Source: Candidatus Obscuribacter sp. (GTDB taxonomy: Bacteria > Cyanobacteriota > Vampirovibrionia > Obscuribacterales > Obscuribacteraceae). Taken from it: a DNA stretch of 64,000 nucleotides. A model generated the notes under the pieces. The model had not been told where the DNA came from and ran no database searches. It saw only the letters and a list, made by a program, of their open reading frames with translations. The stretch lies in the NCBI GenBank assembly GCA_021772095.1, contig JADYXR010000204.1, positions 105,317-169,316 of the forward strand. The letters are read 5' to 3'. Positions 1-9,100 of the stretch are shown piece by piece; within the stretch, counting starts at the first letter, position 1; every line of letters starts with the position of its first letter. The translations under genes were made by a program, and so were the position numbers.

Positions 1-1642
1 CCAATGCTTCTTCAAGACTAATGCGGCTACGTTGGCAATAATGCAAGGCGATAATCGCCTTCTCGACCTTCATCACATCGCGTTCGATCAATCCTTGCAA
101 TTGCACGGCGGAATGCAGAGTCTTGCCATCGAGTATGCCACTTTCAACAAGATATTTTCCGAGTTCACGTCGTCCAGGCTCATCAAGTGAGATCGCCTTC
201 TGCAGTTCGGCATCAGTGATCAGCCCAGCTTGCTTTAGCAGTTTTACGATTGAAAGGAAGTTTGCAGGCTGCTGTTCTTGTCCGGTGTTCGGGTGAATTG
301 TGTAAAACGTTCCCGAGCGAGTTTGCTTCGTGATGTAGTCTTCTTCATCTCGATCTCCACGCGCCAGGCGTTGCAGATCGAGACTGAGAGCTTGCGCAGT
401 CTGATACCGCATATGGGGCTCTTTCTCGAGGCACTTCATAATGATCGCTTCCAGTTCTGCCGGAATATTCGAATCAGGACGAACAATCGAAAACGCTGGT
501 GCCTTGACGTTGACGTGCATGTAGATCGTCTTGTAAGCGTTCTCTCCTTCGAATGGCCGTTTGCCGGTGACAGCTTGATACATTACGCAGCCCAGCGAAT
601 AAATATCAGAACGGGCGTCGAGCAAAATTCCTTTGCACTGCTCCGGACTCATGTAATACGGACTGCCGAAAACGTCTCCGGTCTGCGTCAATTTCTGCGG
701 TGTATCTTCACCATGCGGTTCGATTTTGGCGATACCAAAATCGAGGAGTTTTACGAGTTCGACATTCTGCGGGGTTTTCACAAGCATGATGTTGCTCGGT
801 TTTACATCGCGGTGAATGACGCCCCTGATGTGCGCGTGACTCAGCGCAGAACAAACTTGATAGAAGATAGTCATGAAGTGGCTGAGCTTGAGCCGTCCCT
901 GGTCGCGAAAGATCTGTTCGAGACTCGGTCCGTCGATGAACTCCATCACCATGAAAGGCAGACCTTCAGTCGTTTCGCCGTGATCGAACACCGCCACGAT
1001 GTTAAGGTGCGCAAGCGCCATTGTCGCTTTAAACTCTTGCTGGAAGCGCTTCTCCGGTTTCTTTTTATTTATTTTGTTTTGAGATATTAGGTGCGGGTGC
1101 AACAGTTTGACTGCAACCATTCTGTCTTGTTTCAAATCCTTGGCTCGATACACGCGACTCATGCCGCCACAACCAATTTCCTCACTCACTTCATAGCGAT
1201 TGAGAAACAGCTGCTGACCGGGCTTTCTATCGATATCGCCAGCGCTTTTCCTGTGCCCGCGAGGATCGTTTTCATCGTCTGTATCGCCAAGCGGCTTTTG
1301 TGGTGCGGGTCTCTGGGAAGGATTGCGGGCTCGTTTTTGAACAAGATTGTAGATCTGCTCGGGATTTTCCGTAGTCACACTCCAGAAAACCGTTGGCGGA
1401 TCCTCGTTTTCGGTGCTCAAAACCCAGGTCGGCTCGACGCCCTCAATCAAATACGTGACCGTGAGCAAATACTCCGAGCCATCGCTCAGTTCAAATCTTG
1501 CATTCTCCGAGTGCGGCGACGATTCCTCAGCCAGTGCCATCAGCGCGGCAAGATGCGCGCGATTCGGAGGTGCTTTGTGCGTCTCCGGTCTATTGGCAGA
1601 TTCGCCTTCGGGAGCGTGCCCCGCTGCGTTTTCAAGCGTCAT
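1..1642 (-). CDS. Serine/threonine protein kinase (3' end beyond window)
   Basis: Eukaryotic-type (Hanks) Ser/Thr kinase, about 547 residues visible, with the C-terminus cut by the window edge. An N-terminal region of about 145 residues of unknown function precedes the kinase domain (about 150-420). Visible motifs are the glycine loop IGCGGMSRVY, the VAVK lysine (K179), the catalytic loop HRDVKPSN (about 278-285), DFG (301-303) and GSPYYMSPEQ in the activation segment. No transmembrane helix is seen up to the kinase domain. After the kinase come two helical repeats of the type AGLITDAELQKAI...ELGKYLVESGIL, resembling the N-terminal domain of type II secretion/pilus ATPases. The ATG at 1642 is the first start after an in-frame TGA, and its ribosome binding site is weak. 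Kinase function is secure; substrate and signal are unknown. Confidence 0.93.
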   Translation of the reverse strand, partial: MTLENAAGHAPEGESANRPETHKAPPNRAHLAALMALAEESSPHSENARFELSDGSEYLLTVTYLIEGVEPTWVLSTENEDPPTVFWSVTTENPEQIYNLVQKRARNPSQRPAPQKPLGDTDDENDPRGHRKSAGDIDRKPGQQLFLNRYEVSEEIGCGGMSRVYRAKDLKQDRMVAVKLLHPHLISQNKINKKKPEKRFQQEFKATMALAHLNIVAVFDHGETTEGLPFMVMEFIDGPSLEQIFRDQGRLKLSHFMTIFYQVCSALSHAHIRGVIHRDVKPSNIMLVKTPQNVELVKLLDFGIAKIEPHGEDTPQKLTQTGDVFGSPYYMSPEQCKGILLDARSDIYSLGCVMYQAVTGKRPFEGENAYKTIYMHVNVKAPAFSIVRPDSNIPAELEAIIMKCLEKEPHMRYQTAQALSLDLQRLARGDRDEEDYITKQTRSGTFYTIHPNTGQEQQPANFLSIVKLLKQAGLITDAELQKAISLDEPGRRELGKYLVESGILDGKTLHSAVQLQGLIERDVMKVEKAIIALHYCQRSRISLEEAL

Positions 1643-2408
1643 TCGACTTCAATCCAGAACAGGTCCATAAAAGTCTCTTACCCACTGCTCAGTATATTCT
1701 TCTCTATGTTCTAAAGTAGGAAGTTATTGATTTCAATCTTGATTATACAGAGAAGCTTATTACGCCTGCCTCTTGGCGGATTTGCTGGGTTAATCTCCGA
1801 ACCTGGCGACTAGTTAAAATTTTTCATTTTGACGAGAGACTTGCGTCAGGCTTTAATTTGCGAGGGTGGGTGCGGCTCGGGAAAATTCTGTTGGATTTGA
1901 GTGCCTGAGCGCAGAAGCCCGAGTTTTTATGAGATGCAAAACGTTTAAATGCGTTAGTGGCGGAGCCTTCCAAGGGCGCGCGGTTTCTGAGCCGGAGGCG
2001 CCTCGGAGGCTGCGTCCTGATGAGTTCAGAGGGAGTTGGCTTATCGGTCACTCGCGCATGGACTGAACGGGCTAAATATGACGACTGACAAGATTGTCTG
2101 ACAAGAACGACTGACAAGAAGTGGTTAACAAGAACGACTGAGAACGATTTTTGAGTACGGCTGACCAGAAAAACTGAAAAGAACATTTGGTTAGCCAATT
2201 GAACAGGTCGACTGACCCGAACGACTAAACCCGAACTTGTTCCGAGCCTGCCCAGCCCAATGCGCAACCGAACCGCTTTTGTTTTGACCTGCAACCAAAC
2301 TTTTCCATATGGTACCTTCCGGCAAAACTGGTCCACCGGTTTACTAGTTTGGTTTAGACTGTCAGCAATCCAGTATCGTTACCATGTCCGTTATCGAGGC
2401 GCGAGCGA
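1643..2408. other. Gene-free stretch between kinase and MFS gene
   Basis: About 770 bases between two genes transcribed away from each other. No open frame here reads like a protein. It should hold the promoters of both flanking genes, but no convincing -35/-10 pair was picked out. Its main recognisable content is the block of short degenerate repeats at 2080-2236. Confidence 0.5.
2080..2236. repeat. Degenerate short tandem repeats (AAGAACGACTGAC-like)
   Basis: At least seven imperfect copies of a 10-14 base motif around ACGACTGAC(A/C)AG can be read along this stretch, for example at 2081, 2108 and 2135, with decayed copies up to about 2230. The block lies 170-330 bases upstream of the MFS transporter start. 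It does not look like coding sequence. Comparable but different short repeats occur in front of the thioesterase (3867-3923) and of the ABM protein (24141-24208). Confidence 0.6.
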
Positions 2409-3830
2409 ATGGTCAGTGACGCAAAATTAAAAACATCAGAAGACGAATTGGTGAAGAAGATCACCCTTCGTTTGATACCATTCATGATGATACTGTATGT
2501 GGTGTCGTATCTCGACCGCATAAATATATCATTTGCCGCTCTTCAGATGAATCAAGACTTGAAGATCTCTGATGAGGCCTTCGGTTTCGGAGCCGGTATA
2601 TTTTTCTTCGGCTATTGTCTGTTCGGAATTCCTAGCAATCTGGTTATTCAAAAATTTGGACCGCGGCGCTGGATTTCGGCCATCATGATCCTCTGGGGTT
2701 TTGTCACGATTGGCATGTGTTTTGTCAGGAACGAACTCGACTTTAAAATTCTTAGATTCGTTCTCGGAATTGCTGAAGCCGGATTTTTTCCGGGAATGAT
2801 TTTGTATTTGACTTATTGGTTTCCGCCGAAGTATTACGGCGGTGCTGTCGCGCGTTTTATGGCGGCGATTCCGATCGCTGGTCTGTTAGGCAGTGGTGTC
2901 GCAGCTTTTGCTTTGAATTTGAAACTTGGTGGTCTGGCTGGCTGGATGTGGTTGTTCATCTTGACTGGATTGCCTGCGATTTTGCTTGGGATCGCAGTTC
3001 GTTTTTGGCTGCCTGATCGTCCGCGCAATGCCACTTGGTTGACGGCTGACGAGAGTCGTGAAGTTGAACGCATGGTGGGCGCGAAAGAAGTTCCAACGCA
3101 CGAATCTGACGATTCAGCGAACGTATCCGCTAGGAGCGCAGCGACATCGGATTCGGCGACATCAAATTCAGCGACAACGACTCCCGATTCTGCCTCTACT
3201 AAGAATTCTGGCGATACCACCGGCGGAGAATCTTCCGGATTTTTTACGACCTTGAAAGACTTCTACGTCTGGCGATTTGCGCTTCTGTATTTTACTCTCA
3301 CCGTCAGTATGTACGGTTTTCAACTCTGGCTTCCACAAATCATCAAAGCGTTTGGTTCTCTCGATGACACCGCGACCGCGTTGATATCCGCTATTCCTGC
3401 GCTGTTTCAAGCTCTTGGAATGTTGATCATCGCTGGGCATTCCGACAAAACCGGCGAGCGGCGTTATCACGTTGTACTTGCAACGGCATGCACTTTTGTA
3501 GGATTGGGAATTTCCTGTTTTGGTCCATACCCCTGGTTGAAGCTGGTTGGATTGTGTCTAGCCGCGTTTGGAATATGGGGTTCCGTCGGACCATTCTGGG
3601 CTCTGACTACGAACTCATTGAAGCGTTCTTCGCATGTCACTGGTATCGCCGTGATTAATTCAGTGGGCAATTTAGGTGGCTTTGCCGGACCCTATATAGT
3701 CGGAGTAATCAAAGAGTATTCGCACGGTTTCAACGACTCACTGATAGCACTGGCGGTGGCATCGGTTCTAGCGGGTATCATCGCTTCTACTTCGCCGAAG
3801 ACGCCTCAAGAGCGAGTTTCGAAGAGTTAA
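2409..3830 (+). CDS. MFS transporter, anion:cation symporter (ACS) family
   Basis: 473-residue major facilitator with about twelve membrane helices, in the inner membrane. The N-terminal half reads like the ACS family (organic-anion transporters such as those for tartrate, phthalate or hexonates): SYLDRINISFAA in helix 1, FGPRRW in the loop after helix 2, the R.VLGIAEAGFFPGM segment of helix 4, and the family signature LPDRPRNATWLTADE after helix 6. The central cytoplasmic loop is extended by about 45 residues rich in Ser, Thr, Ala and Asp (about 225-270), longer than usual and of low complexity. Substrate cannot be told from sequence. The next gene on the same strand is a thioesterase about 140 bases downstream, so co-transcription is possible. 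Confidence 0.9.
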   Translation: MVSDAKLKTSEDELVKKITLRLIPFMMILYVVSYLDRINISFAALQMNQDLKISDEAFGFGAGIFFFGYCLFGIPSNLVIQKFGPRRWISAIMILWGFVTIGMCFVRNELDFKILRFVLGIAEAGFFPGMILYLTYWFPPKYYGGAVARFMAAIPIAGLLGSGVAAFALNLKLGGLAGWMWLFILTGLPAILLGIAVRFWLPDRPRNATWLTADESREVERMVGAKEVPTHESDDSANVSARSAATSDSATSNSATTTPDSASTKNSGDTTGGESSGFFTTLKDFYVWRFALLYFTLTVSMYGFQLWLPQIIKAFGSLDDTATALISAIPALFQALGMLIIAGHSDKTGERRYHVVLATACTFVGLGISCFGPYPWLKLVGLCLAAFGIWGSVGPFWALTTNSLKRSSHVTGIAVINSVGNLGGFAGPYIVGVIKEYSHGFNDSLIALAVASVLAGIIASTSPKTPQERVSKS

Positions 3831-3866
3831 ACTTGACCATTGCACCGGGACATACAATTCGAGCGT

Positions 3867-3923
3867 TGCACTGAACCAGATAACGAGATCACTGCACTGA
3901 GAAAATACGAGACACTGCACTGA
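3867..3923. repeat. Three spaced TGCACTGA repeats in a leader
   Basis: Exact TGCACTGA octamers at 3867-3874, 3893-3900 and 3916-3923, in partly conserved surroundings (ACTGCACTGAGA in the last two). They lie 45-100 bases upstream of the thioesterase start. Possible operator sites or a decaying tandem repeat. Confidence 0.5.
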
Positions 3924-3967
3924 GATATGTTTGAGAAAATCGACCAGAAAAAAACAAGGAATCCATC

Positions 3968-4408
3968 ATGCCATCTGACTCAAAAAACACTGTAGCCGAC
4001 AGCAACCGCGAGAGCTATAAACTCTGGACTGAAGTCAACATTCGTTATGGTGACACCGACAGGCAGGGACATTTAAACAATGCAGTTTATTGTACATTTT
4101 TTGAATCCGGGCGATGTGCGTTTCTCTTCAACGAACAAGGTGATTCCGCCGCCGGTGAGGGGAAAAACTTTGTCATCGTTAAACTGACTCTCGACTACCT
4201 TGTCGAGATCAATTTCCCTGGAGTTGTTGAAGTAGGCACTCGGATCCTAAAAATTGGGAAGTCCTCTTTCACGGTTGGGCAGGCCCTCTTCAAAGATGGT
4301 GTTTGTTGTTCAACTGCTGAATCCATAATTGTTCAACTCGATGCCAGCACAAAAAGATCCTCGCCGATCACCGATCAATTAATGGCTCGTTTAAAAGAAC
4401 TCAGCTGA
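3968..4408 (+). CDS. Acyl-CoA thioesterase, 4-hydroxybenzoyl-CoA thioesterase-like hotdog protein
   Basis: 146-residue single hotdog-fold domain, predicted cytosolic, hydrolysing an acyl-CoA. The diagnostic N-terminal motif is VNIRYGDTDRQGHLNNAVYC, where the Asp and the GHLNNA segment match the active site of the YbgC/FadM-type thioesterases. The following helix FFESGRCAFLF and the strand VIVKLTLDYL also fit. Length is normal for the family. The physiological acyl chain is unknown. The gene stands downstream of the MFS transporter after a repeat-bearing leader, and the ATG is preceded by the purine-rich stretch AAGGAATCC. Confidence 0.88.
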   Translation: MPSDSKNTVADSNRESYKLWTEVNIRYGDTDRQGHLNNAVYCTFFESGRCAFLFNEQGDSAAGEGKNFVIVKLTLDYLVEINFPGVVEVGTRILKIGKSSFTVGQALFKDGVCCSTAESIIVQLDASTKRSSPITDQLMARLKELS

Positions 4409-4496
4409 CGAGCCGCATCTAGTTCGATCGCTATCTTTGTTAAAAGATGATGTCACGTCGTCGATTGCCGTTGTTGTGATGTTCGTCGTCGCGCGA

Positions 4497-5873
4497 TTAG
4501 TGCGGTAATCCAAAGAGAAAATAAACCATGCACATTGCCGCCAAAACATAAGATCCTGAGTTTAGTTCTTTCCATCTGCCGCATGCGATTTTCATGATGA
4601 CATACAAAACTAGTCCGGCTGTCAATCCGTTAGCTGTGTTGTAGCTGAAGATCATCAAGCAAATGGTTGAGATTGCAGGCACCGCTTCCGTGAGATCATC
4701 CATCTCGATTTTCTTTAGAGAGCCAAGCATTAAAACTCCGACTGCCATCAGGGCTGGTGCATATGCGTAGGATAGTTTTTGAAACGGAGTGATTAGTGGT
4801 AAGCAGAATAATGAGCCGAAAAACAGTGCTGCAGTGATTACCGAGGCTAGCCCGGTGCGCGCGCCTTCGCGAATTCCGGCAGCTGATTCGATAAAGGCGC
4901 CGCTGGTGGATGTTCCAATTAAACTGCTAGCCACGCACGAAACAGCGTCGACTATCATTGGTTTCTCGACATCTTCGAAATTTCCATTCTCATCCAGCAT
5001 GTTGCCGGCTGCGCCTACCCCGATCAAGGTGGCGAGAGTGTCGAGGAAGCTCATCAAAAACAAGGTCACGAGTATCGGAAAGAAACTCACGTGCAATGCG
5101 CTCATTATGTCGAGTTTCAAAAATATTGGTTCTAAGCTGTACTCACCGGTGAAGGGCATGGCGAAGATGCCGGTCGGAGCTGCGCCATAGCCCAAAAGAA
5201 TGCCGATAGCGGCTGTTGACGCGATTCCGATAAGTATTGCGCCTCGCACTCTTTGATTCAAAAGTGCGCATGTAACGATGAAACCAAAGATTGCGAGCAG
5301 AACTTTTGGATCATGCCAGTCACCAATCTTTAGTGGTACAGGTGGTGCTCCGAGTAAATTACTTCCGTGAACTTGAAGCGCTTCAACGGGCATTCCGGCG
5401 GCGGCACTAGTGACGATACCAACCTGATATAGACCGATGAAGGTGAGAAACAATCCGATGCCTGCAGCAAAACTATGTTTTAAACTTGGCGAGATCGAAT
5501 TGGCTAGCCAGGGGCGAAGTTTAAACAACGATAGTCCGAGGAAGCCGATGCCGCTCCAAAAAACGGCACCTAAACGTTGTTGCCAGCCGATGCCCATTGC
5601 CGCTAGTCCAAATGCAATGAATGCGTTTTCGCCCATGTAAGGCGCGACCGCAATCGGACGATTTGCGTACAAACCCATTAACAAGCAGCCAAATACCGAA
5701 GCCAAAATGGTCGCGACGGTCGTTGGACCTGGTGGGAAACCAGCAAATGCGAGGATGGCAGGATTGACAACGATTATGTACGCCATCGTGAGAAACGTTG
5801 TGAGTCCTCCCAAGATCTCGACCTTGACTGAGGATCCTCGTTCTGTGATCTTAAAATATTGGTCTAATGCCAC
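4497..5873 (-). CDS. NCS2-family purine permease (AzgA/PbuG-like)
   Basis: 458-residue polytopic inner-membrane protein with about 13-14 hydrophobic segments, resembling proton-coupled hypoxanthine/guanine/adenine permeases of the AzgA branch. Recognisable segments are the N-terminal EILGGLTTFLTMAYIIVVNP, the region ANRPIAVAPYMGENAFIA in the third hydrophobic stretch, and TSTSGAFIESAAGIREGARTG with the substrate-site Glu. It starts with GTG and has no strong ribosome binding site. It is convergent with the thioesterase gene. A second nucleobase transporter family (NCS1) is encoded at 27-28 kb, so salvage of external purines and pyrimidines seems important for this organism. Confidence 0.93.
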   Translation of the reverse strand: MALDQYFKITERGSSVKVEILGGLTTFLTMAYIIVVNPAILAFAGFPPGPTTVATILASVFGCLLMGLYANRPIAVAPYMGENAFIAFGLAAMGIGWQQRLGAVFWSGIGFLGLSLFKLRPWLANSISPSLKHSFAAGIGLFLTFIGLYQVGIVTSAAAGMPVEALQVHGSNLLGAPPVPLKIGDWHDPKVLLAIFGFIVTCALLNQRVRGAILIGIASTAAIGILLGYGAAPTGIFAMPFTGEYSLEPIFLKLDIMSALHVSFFPILVTLFLMSFLDTLATLIGVGAAGNMLDENGNFEDVEKPMIVDAVSCVASSLIGTSTSGAFIESAAGIREGARTGLASVITAALFFGSLFCLPLITPFQKLSYAYAPALMAVGVLMLGSLKKIEMDDLTEAVPAISTICLMIFSYNTANGLTAGLVLYVIMKIACGRWKELNSGSYVLAAMCMVYFLFGLPH

Positions 5874-5950
5874 GTGATGTTTCTCGCATGCGAAGGCGTC
5901 ATTATATCAAATGGAGATCAGTCCAAAGCAATAAGCATGCGCAAACAGCA

Positions 5951-5980
5951 ACGACGGTAGAGGGATCTCAATACCGTCGT
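5951..5980. terminator. Hairpin upstream of the purine permease
   Basis: Perfect 9-base inverted repeat ACGACGGTA / TACCGTCGT with a 12-base loop. It lies between the purine permease (start 5873) and the large membrane protein (end 6187), both on the minus strand. No T-run follows, so it is either a weak terminator or a regulatory hairpin in the permease leader. The rest of the 5874-6186 gap shows nothing else except the second hairpin at 6137-6173. Confidence 0.4.
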
Positions 5981-6136
5981 GCTGTGCCCCGACTTTGACG
6001 TTGTGCGAATTCCGAGGGTGATCGTTTATCCGTTGCTCGTGTTTTATTGATACTCCTTTGGATTGATTCGAGGTTGCTCCCTCGTCGAGATTTTTGTACA
6101 GTTTATTCGGTTAATTCCATTCTTTTGCTGTATTGC

Positions 6137-6173
6137 GAATGGTTGCACCACTGTTCAGGTCGTGCAACCATTC
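6137..6173 (-). terminator. Strong hairpin after the VIT-like gene
   Basis: Perfect 12-base inverted repeat GAATGGTTGCAC / GTGCAACCATTC with a 13-base loop, 13 bases beyond the stop codon of the VIT-like membrane protein gene on the minus strand. Position and stability fit transcription termination, although the T-run is poor. Confidence 0.55.
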
Positions 6174-6186
6174 ACCACATGCGGTG

Positions 6187-9100
6187 TCACGAAAACAGGT
6201 TGCAGTCTCTGGCAGACGCGATGAACCAGTTCACCAAACCCGGTGTCGTGATACCGGCGACGACGATAGCTGCGCCTATCGCAATGCGCATTCCCTGCGT
6301 GAATCTTGCACGCACTCCCAGCAGATTGTTGACTGTGGAACGAATCACCAGTCCGTGCAAAATGATTACCGATCCGAACATCAGTCCGGCCAGTTCGATC
6401 AAATTGCAGATGATATTCAGCAATGCTTCGAGATTCGCCAGGTTGTTGACACGCACTGTACCAGCGGTGTTGACACCCATGATTACGGTCCCGTCTCCAC
6501 TTGGTCCAATCGATCCGTTTGTTGCACCCTGAAGTACAGGTGCGGAACTTGTGTTACTGAACGCATCGCCCGTGGTTTCTGTCGTTCCCGCGTTGGCATT
6601 AGTGTTGGAGCCGATAACGGCAACGCAGCTAACTGGCGAAACGAATTGATATGCCACTGCGATTCGTGCTGCTTTACTGGCTTGCTTATTGCGGATGAAA
6701 CCATCCACAGTGTTTCTTGCGTTAAGTAAAAGCAGTTCCGTTTTGTCGCGTCCATCCAGTATCGTGGCGCCGGGAACCGGCTTGTCGTGCGTTGAATAAC
6801 TGACGACAAATTCACTACGTCCGGCTTGCCACTTGCTGAAGAAGTCGTTAAGGTCGCCGGTCAAATCTTCGGTTCTCTGAATCGGCGAAAACGGTCCCAC
6901 TTCCGCGTGGTTTTTGAAATACTCGAGAGTGTCGGTGCATCCGGTATCCAGCGCCAGTTCAAAGAATGAAGGATGTGCTCTGAATGGTGACATGATATAG
7001 ATGTCTTTGTTTAAACCGGGCTGAGGTCCGTGGATCCAGAGGACAGCACCACCCTCGGTTTCACCTGCCATCTCTGCTGCATTCACAACAGCTTTCAAGT
7101 TGTCCTGACCACCGGCGAAGTATTTTTCATCCAGTAGTGGAAGCGCGTTTTTAAGCGGTGTCGGTTTGCTCAACACGTTGGTTTCACGCGATGCAACGCG
7201 CAGCCAAACAGGAACGCTGGATGGAACTTGTTCCAATGCTTTCTTCAACTTTGGCATATGTTCTTTCAATGCACTCGATCCATCTAGAACCACGAGCAAT
7301 CGTTTCGGCGCTTTGCTCACGACTTCGCTGATGGTGCGAACTGAATAGCGAGGACCGGGCGGAACTTTTTTGACTTGTTTCTTGCCTCGTTTATCTCTGT
7401 TCAAAACAGTCCTAACATCCTCGATTTGCTGCTGAACGGCTCGACTTCCATCGATCATCAAAACGACTTGCTGACTATCCGCCTTCTTAGCTTCCTCTGC
7501 CAATCGTTTGCGCTCTTCTTCTTCCTTCCATCGTTTGATTTCCATATTTGTTGCAAGTTTATCGATGGTGGCCACTGGCACCATACTTGGTGCACGCTTG
7601 GCGCTGATAATTAACGGTGTGTGTTCCAGTTGAGATTTCTCCAGTTTGCCACTGAGTACCTCTCGGCCTTGCAATCCTTTCGACGAAACTATATTTTTCT
7701 GGCGGCTGGAGAGCTTATCCGTGGACTCGAGCGTCAATAGATGTTCTCCATCGAGGCTGAAATTGCTGGCAATGAATCTTGGAAAAGTCAAACTAGTCGA
7801 ATCAAGCGCTTCCAGTTTCAGTGGAATGACTATGCTCATGTTAACTTTCAATTGTTCGTCGTTTGGAATCGGATAGCAGTGAAACAAATATCGACCGCGT
7901 CCAAGATCCGTGATGATAGCCGGGTTATCGTGACCGACGTCGACCCAATTGATTTGCGCATCGCCTTCTGCTTTACCGGCGGCAGCAAACGCGGCATCCA
8001 TCGGATCACCATTTCGATACACGGTTAAACCGTTAATCACTGCCCCTGGTGGCAATGCGATTTCTGCTCGCGCCTCTTGCGGAGATTCGGTGTCGTTGCG
8101 GAAAACATAAGTCCAGTTGATGGTCGTGGTTAGTGCATTGGGGCTGACTAAACCATTGAATGCAGAACGCGCCAGTTCGAGTCCTTTGATTGGCGTGCCC
8201 ACAACGTGCCGTCTCAAATAGTCGTCGGACATCGAACTGAAGTCTGCGCTGTTTTCGTCACCAAGCGGTTTCCCACATACGGTGAAATATAGATTTCCCA
8301 TCTCGCTATGCTTGACAGGAATGAATAATCCTGCGATTCCTGTTGCGCGAGCATCGGAAGTTTCCATGCGCAATTCGCGTTCTGTATTCATTTCGCGCAG
8401 CACAGCCAAACCTCTGGTTCGCTCCGATTCTTTCGGCGACAATGCTTGTTGTTCTGCCATGCGAACATACCAGGAACGCGCTTCGCATCCGGCAAACGCA
8501 GCGACTCCAATGACTAAACCAATTGCAGTGTATGCCAAAATTCTAGCTCTGCTGCTGGCGAATTCTCGTTGATTGCGAGTGCGGTTCATCAGATACCATC
8601 CGACTACAGCTGTGGTGACCGCTTGCATGCCGATGAAGAAGAAGCCGGTCGAAAAATCTGTGCCGGTCGCCGATTGCATTTCCTGATAGCCGGCTGGAAT
8701 GGCCGCGAAAGACAGCGCCGCGATCACAAACGATGTTGCGATTGCAATCCCAACAAGCAGACCACGCAACAATGAAAACTTCATATCGTTTTTGCAAAGG
8801 GAAGACCAGAGGCGATAATTTGCCAGGGGAATTGCAGCAAGAAGCGCCAGTTCGATCAGCGTTTCAACTGGATGGTTAAGCATCACTAGTGTAATGCGTT
8901 TGGGACAGGCCATCATGCTGATGGCGGCAAGCATTAATGGCGTGGCTACACCGAACGCCATGATGGCGATGCCGTCAATGCTGCTCCACACATTTTTCAC
9001 TGGTGGCGGCGGTGGTACCAAATCATCGTCCCAGTTTAAATCATCTGATGAAGAAGCACTATTGGTGGTGCCGGCGGTTGATGCTCCTGAATGCTCTTCG

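Noticed and set aside
278..1714. Long plus-strand open frames opposite the kinase
   Set aside because: They are antisense to a kinase with complete motifs and show no family pattern.
1824..2336. 170-codon open frame on the minus strand
   Set aside because: Its middle is the translation of the short tandem repeats and its composition is Arg/Ser/Leu-rich as in shadow frames; no ribosome site.
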